Of a stretch of DNA of 18,434 bases, positions 15,797 to 18,434 are shown in pieces. The first letter of the stretch is position 1. Each line of letters begins with the position of its first letter. The translations under genes and the position numbers were made by a program. The stretch spans positions 5,263-23,696 of the forward strand of contig DJEP01000063.1 of NCBI GenBank assembly GCA_002431915.1, read 5' to 3'. A model generated the notes under the pieces. The model searched no databases and was not told the origin of the DNA. It saw only the letters and a program-made list of their open reading frames with translations. This DNA is from Lachnospiraceae bacterium UBA5895. GTDB taxonomy: Bacteria > Bacillota > Clostridia > Lachnospirales > Lachnospiraceae.

Positions 15797-16762
15797 TTAA
15801 TTTAATCTTGTGATAATTCCTTCTTCTTTTTTCTCTTTCAGTTTACCGCGGATCGCAGGCACTGCTCCCAGTACCACGAACAGATACAGCAGGAACAGAT
15901 TCGCCACATAGCTGCCCACATCAATAATCTCTTCTGCCAGTGCATAGGATACCAGACGGTAGCATTCAAAAATATTGAAACCGGCCTCTCCGCCACCGGC
16001 ATCCCGGAACAGAATAATCGCCCAGTCCATACGGTCTCCGAAATAAGTCATGACAATCATGATGATCACACTGATCACGATTGCTTTCTTCGTAAGCTTG
16101 CCGCCCAGCATCTCATAACCCTTCAGAACACATACTGCCATGATGGCACCGGACAGAGCAGCCACATAACCTAACTGGCTGAGTACCAGAATGCTCAATG
16201 CTCCCAGCAGAGAGCCTAACAGCGCACCGACGATACCGCCGATGATATTTTCCTTCTTCTGTGAGATCTGCTGCGCCTTCATGGCAGCATCACTGCGTAT
16301 TTTCATCTCACAATCGGGACACATATGACGATATTCTCCGCTCATCTTCAGTGCGCCGGTCTCCACGCTCTGTCCGCAGATATCACAGCAGGGACTGTAA
16401 CTATGGGCACGTAAAAATGTGGTCATTGCTGTAATGCACTCATTTGTGGCATTTTTTAATTTTTCCGCATTGGACTGTAATTTTACGCTGACCCAGATAT
16501 CCATATTTTTCTGAGACAGATAGCCGATGTTCTTGTTACTCTTCACGAATTCCCTGACAGTCTTCTTATCAAACACGGAACCGTCTGCGCTTTTCGCCGC
16601 TGTATGTAATGTCAGGGCAAACGGCTGGTTATCGTCTGTGGGATAGACAATGAAGTCAAATCCGTCCCGTTCGCCGTGGAACAGGTTGTTCATCTCATCA
16701 TAACGCAGTCCCGTAGCTGCCGCCACTTCCTGATAACTCTGAATTTTCTTTTTCTTATTCAT
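15797..16762 (-). CDS. Zinc-ribbon membrane protein of unknown function
   Basis: I do not recognise this 321-residue protein. The N-terminal 120 residues are soluble and mixed alpha/beta (FDFIVYPTDDNQPFALTLHT). A zinc-ribbon-like cluster follows: Cys126 and Cys129 (CDICG), then Cys148 and Cys151 (CPDC). Four hydrophobic segments lie near 173-194, 199-215, 226-241 and 284-304, the first rich in glycine (GGIVGALLGSLLGAL), and a charged tail ends the protein. The four cysteines should bind one zinc ion on the cytoplasmic side. A sensor or a membrane-quality protein could look like this, but nothing fixes a role. GGGGAG lies about eight bases before the ATG. It has its own promoter, and no terminator separates it from the cyclase, so some read-through is likely. 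Confidence 0.75.
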   Translation of the reverse strand: MNKKKKIQSYQEVAAATGLRYDEMNNLFHGERDGFDFIVYPTDDNQPFALTLHTAAKSADGSVFDKKTVREFVKSNKNIGYLSQKNMDIWVSVKLQSNAEKLKNATNECITAMTTFLRAHSYSPCCDICGQSVETGALKMSGEYRHMCPDCEMKIRSDAAMKAQQISQKKENIIGGIVGALLGSLLGALSILVLSQLGYVAALSGAIMAVCVLKGYEMLGGKLTKKAIVISVIIMIVMTYFGDRMDWAIILFRDAGGGEAGFNIFECYRLVSYALAEEIIDVGSYVANLFLLYLFVVLGAVPAIRGKLKEKKEEGIITRLN

Positions 16763-16807
16763 ACTCTTTTCTCCCCATCCTTTGTATTGTGAAACTATAC
16801 TTTTCTT

Positions 16808-16836
16808 ATTCTACACTTTACCGTACTGCCTTGCAA
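16808..16836 (-). promoter_or_regulatory. Promoter of the zinc-ribbon membrane protein gene
   Basis: On the minus strand, TTGCAA (16831-16836) and TAGAAT (16808-16813) are 17 bases apart. The -10 ends 45 bases before the ATG at 16762. The same two hexamers form the promoter proposed at 17733-17760. Confidence 0.65.
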
Positions 16837-16880
16837 CCCTATGAGCCTTTTTTGATCATTTTTGAGTAATTAAATCAAAA

Positions 16881-16914
16881 AACTGCAGGCTGGATCCTAA
16901 GATCCCCTGCAGTT
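16881..16914 (-). terminator. Intrinsic terminator of the C39-like protein gene
   Basis: AACTGCAGG (16881-16889) pairs with CCTGCAGTT (16906-16914), and after a two-base bulge GGATC (16892-16896) pairs with GATCC (16901-16905) around a four-base loop. On the minus strand the stem runs into TTTTTTGATTT. The position, 63 bases after the stop at 16977, fits the end of that gene's transcript. Confidence 0.85.
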
Positions 16915-16976
16915 CTGAATTACTTCTTATTTAAATATGTTTTAAAATGTTTTATATATGTTCTGTCTGCTGCTTC

Positions 16977-17645
16977 TTAGCACTTAATCTCAAGGTAGCC
17001 TAACAGCTTGCTCATATCATACTCTTCCAGTACGCCCAGGTTGGAATCATAGAACTTTCCATCGTAATGTACCAGATAATGGCAGAAACGTCCCATCTTC
17101 TCCATCATGATGCAGCACTTAGGCAGTACAGCGGGTCTTCCCTCGGTATATACGATGATATCGGTATGATCGATACCGTAGTAGTTCAGTGCGGAGATCA
17201 CACGACCCATGGTAGCCTGCCACTCTCTGCAGTCCATAACGCTGATAACCTCTGCAATGGTAACACCTGCAAGCATTGCTACACATGCCTGACCGCACAG
17301 ACCGTCCTCAGGCTGGATGATCACATTCATGCTGTCAATCTTACGGATAGGCTTCTCAAAGCTGTAAGGACTGTTCTGGTCCATACGGATCAGGGAACCG
17401 TTAACATGTAACAGGATCTTGTGAGTTACACCAAGCTCTACCTTTACTGCATCCTCATCGGTGATCACAATTTCATAGTTACCCTTCTCCTTGGGATGAA
17501 GTTCGCACTCAATGATATTGTTGTCCAGAACAACGTCTCCCTTGATGACTTCTCTCTGCTTACATACTTCCCATACATTAAAAGGAATCTGAATGGTATA
17601 TCCGGCATCCTTTTTTTCTACTTTAGATTCAAAAAAATATCTCAT
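16977..17645 (-). CDS. DUF1905-like domain fused to a C39-like cysteine peptidase fold
   Basis: The 222-residue protein has no signal peptide, so it should be cytoplasmic. Residues 1 to about 85 (FFESKVEKKDAGYTIQIPFN ... ELGVTHKILLHVNG) resemble the small beta-barrel DUF1905. Residues about 105-222 resemble the C39 peptidase family: Gln111 and Cys117 in QPEDGLCGQACVAML have the spacing of the oxyanion glutamine and catalytic cysteine, and His189 (CHYLVHYDG) with Asp200 (KFYDSN) can complete the triad. C39 domains normally cut double-glycine leader peptides inside ABC transporters; here no transporter or leader-bearing peptide is nearby, so the substrate is unknown, and it could be a non-proteolytic relative. 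GGAGG lies about eight bases before the ATG. The gene forms a transcription unit of its own. Confidence 0.8.
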   Translation of the reverse strand: MRYFFESKVEKKDAGYTIQIPFNVWEVCKQREVIKGDVVLDNNIIECELHPKEKGNYEIVITDEDAVKVELGVTHKILLHVNGSLIRMDQNSPYSFEKPIRKIDSMNVIIQPEDGLCGQACVAMLAGVTIAEVISVMDCREWQATMGRVISALNYYGIDHTDIIVYTEGRPAVLPKCCIMMEKMGRFCHYLVHYDGKFYDSNLGVLEEYDMSKLLGYLEIKC

Positions 17646-17732
17646 GATTCATTCCTCCGTTGCTTTTGCTGTTCCCGAATATTCTCTTAAGAAAAAGATT
17701 TACGAAAGCGGTTACATTTGCTATTTATCTTG

Positions 17733-17760
17733 ATTCTAGCAAAAATTTCCGCCCTTGCAA
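17733..17760 (-). promoter_or_regulatory. Promoter of the C39-like protein gene
   Basis: On the minus strand, TTGCAA (17755-17760) and TAGAAT (17733-17738) are 16 bases apart, with TGC before the -10 as an extended element. The leader to the ATG at 17645 is about 80 bases. Confidence 0.6.
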
Positions 17761-17810
17761 AGAGCTTGCAGGAAAGTACTAAAAAAAAAACATCCTGTCA
17801 AAAAAATATC

Positions 17811-17835
17811 AAAAAACGCCTGTATAAAACAGGCG
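17811..17835 (-). terminator. Intrinsic terminator of mgtE
   Basis: CGCCTGT (17817-17823) and ACAGGCG (17829-17835) form a seven-pair GC-rich stem with a five-base loop. On the minus strand it is followed at once by TTTTTT. It begins about 20 bases after the mgtE stop. Confidence 0.9.
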
Positions 17836-17855
17836 CTTTCTAAAATCCATTGCAT

Positions 17856-18434
17856 TTAAAGCCCCAAAATTGCAGATGTAACGCGGAAATATACCAACAG
17901 TGACATAGCATCCACAATAGTGGTGATGAACGGACTTGCCATTACCGCCGGGTCAAAGCCCAGACGCTTTGCAAGGATCGGCAGCAAACATCCGATGATC
18001 ATAGCAATCACTACCGCTGCTATCAGAGTCAGGCACACGGATGCTGCCACCAGCACTCCCACCCGATCCAATAACAGTAATTTTAAAAAGTTCGCTGCGG
18101 AAAGTGTGATACCGCAGATCAACGCCACACGGATCTCCTTGAATACGACCTTCGGCACATCCCGGTATTCGATCTCGTTCAGGGACAATCCACGGATGAC
18201 CGTAACGCTGGCCTGGCTTCCGGCATTACCGCCGGTATCCATCAGCATGGGAATGTATGCCACCAGTACCGCGCATACGCTTAACGCATCTTCAAAAGAA
18301 GAAATGATAGCTCCGGTAAATGTAGCAGACACCATCAGAAGCAGCAGCCAGGGAATACGTTTTTTGAAAGTCTCAAATACACCGGTCTTCATATACGGCT
18401 TATCGCTGGGCACGATAGCCGCCATCTTTTCCAT
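17856..18434 (-). CDS. mgtE: Magnesium transporter MgtE, C-terminal membrane domain (runs off window)
   Basis: The frame is open to the window edge; the visible 192 residues are the end of MgtE. EKMAAIVPSDKPYMKTGVF is the helix that joins the cytoplasmic CBS domains to the channel. The five membrane segments then follow: IPWLLLLMVSATFTGAIISS, a segment leading into AYIPMLMDTGGNAGSQ, then CGITLSAANF, a long Val/Ala-rich segment ending VIAMIIGCLLPILAKRLG, and FDPAVMASPFITTIVDAMSL. GGNAGSQ and FDPAVMASP with the following TTIVDA are the conserved pore motifs, the Asp residues lining the Mg2+ path. The N-terminal MgtE and CBS domains, which close the channel at high Mg2+, lie outside the window. 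The Met at the very edge is internal, not the start. Confidence 0.95.
   Translation of the reverse strand: MEKMAAIVPSDKPYMKTGVFETFKKRIPWLLLLMVSATFTGAIISSFEDALSVCAVLVAYIPMLMDTGGNAGSQASVTVIRGLSLNEIEYRDVPKVVFKEIRVALICGITLSAANFLKLLLLDRVGVLVAASVCLTLIAAVVIAMIIGCLLPILAKRLGFDPAVMASPFITTIVDAMSLLVYFRVTSAILGL

Noticed and set aside
17781..17790. An A10 tract between mgtE and the C39-like gene as a possible regulatory or phase-variable tract
   Set aside because: It lies upstream of the promoter proposed at 17733-17760 and outside any gene; more likely an UP-like AT-rich stretch or spacer.

Overview
The window looks like chromosomal DNA of a gut-type Clostridia bacterium, most likely Lachnospiraceae. This is inferred from protein resemblance, moderate GC content, strong AGGAGG-type ribosome binding sites and sigma-A promoters, not from a marker gene. 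All genes but one lie on the minus strand, so gene order below is given in the direction of transcription, from high to low coordinates.

Right end (about 14,000-18,434). The 3' part of an MgtE magnesium channel is followed by its terminator, then a two-domain protein (DUF1905-like domain plus C39-like cysteine peptidase fold) with its own promoter and terminator. Next come a zinc-ribbon membrane protein of unknown function and a membrane diguanylate cyclase with an extracytoplasmic ABC-substrate-binding-type sensor. Each of these last two has a recognisable promoter.

Centre (6,234-13,903). A five-gene operon starts at a near-consensus promoter (TTGAAA-N17-TATAAT) and is the most unusual part of the window. 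It encodes: (1) a fusion of a YidC/Oxa1 membrane insertase domain to a TagF/TagB-like CDP-glycerol glycerophosphotransferase domain; (2) a small membrane protein with a Y-I-D-P-S motif; (3) an LtaS-like protein with five membrane segments and an extracellular alkaline-phosphatase-superfamily domain; (4) a paralogue of it, broken by a -1 frameshift at an A5 tract; (5) a fusion of a LicC/PntC-like nucleotidyltransferase to a PLP aminotransferase. The domains suggest that the last gene makes a CDP-activated amino-alkyl phosphate or phosphonate, that the TagF-like domain builds or primes a polyol-phosphate polymer at the membrane, and that the LtaS-like enzymes transfer phospho-groups outside the cell. 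This would be a compact surface phosphopolymer or envelope-decoration system; the biochemistry is inference.

Left part (775-5,638). A tight row of five genes encodes an iron-sulfur flavoprotein, an RNase HI, an RluF-type pseudouridine synthase, a divergent NAD-dependent DNA ligase with changes at several nucleotide-binding residues, and MetA homoserine O-acetyltransferase. A small type I signal peptidase is transcribed divergently from this row, with its own promoter, and meets the surface-polymer operon tail to tail with a 20-base overlap. The left edge holds the N-terminal part of a flotillin-like SPFH protein. No tRNA, rRNA, CRISPR array, insertion sequence or attachment site was seen, and no gene-free stretch exceeds about 215 bases.
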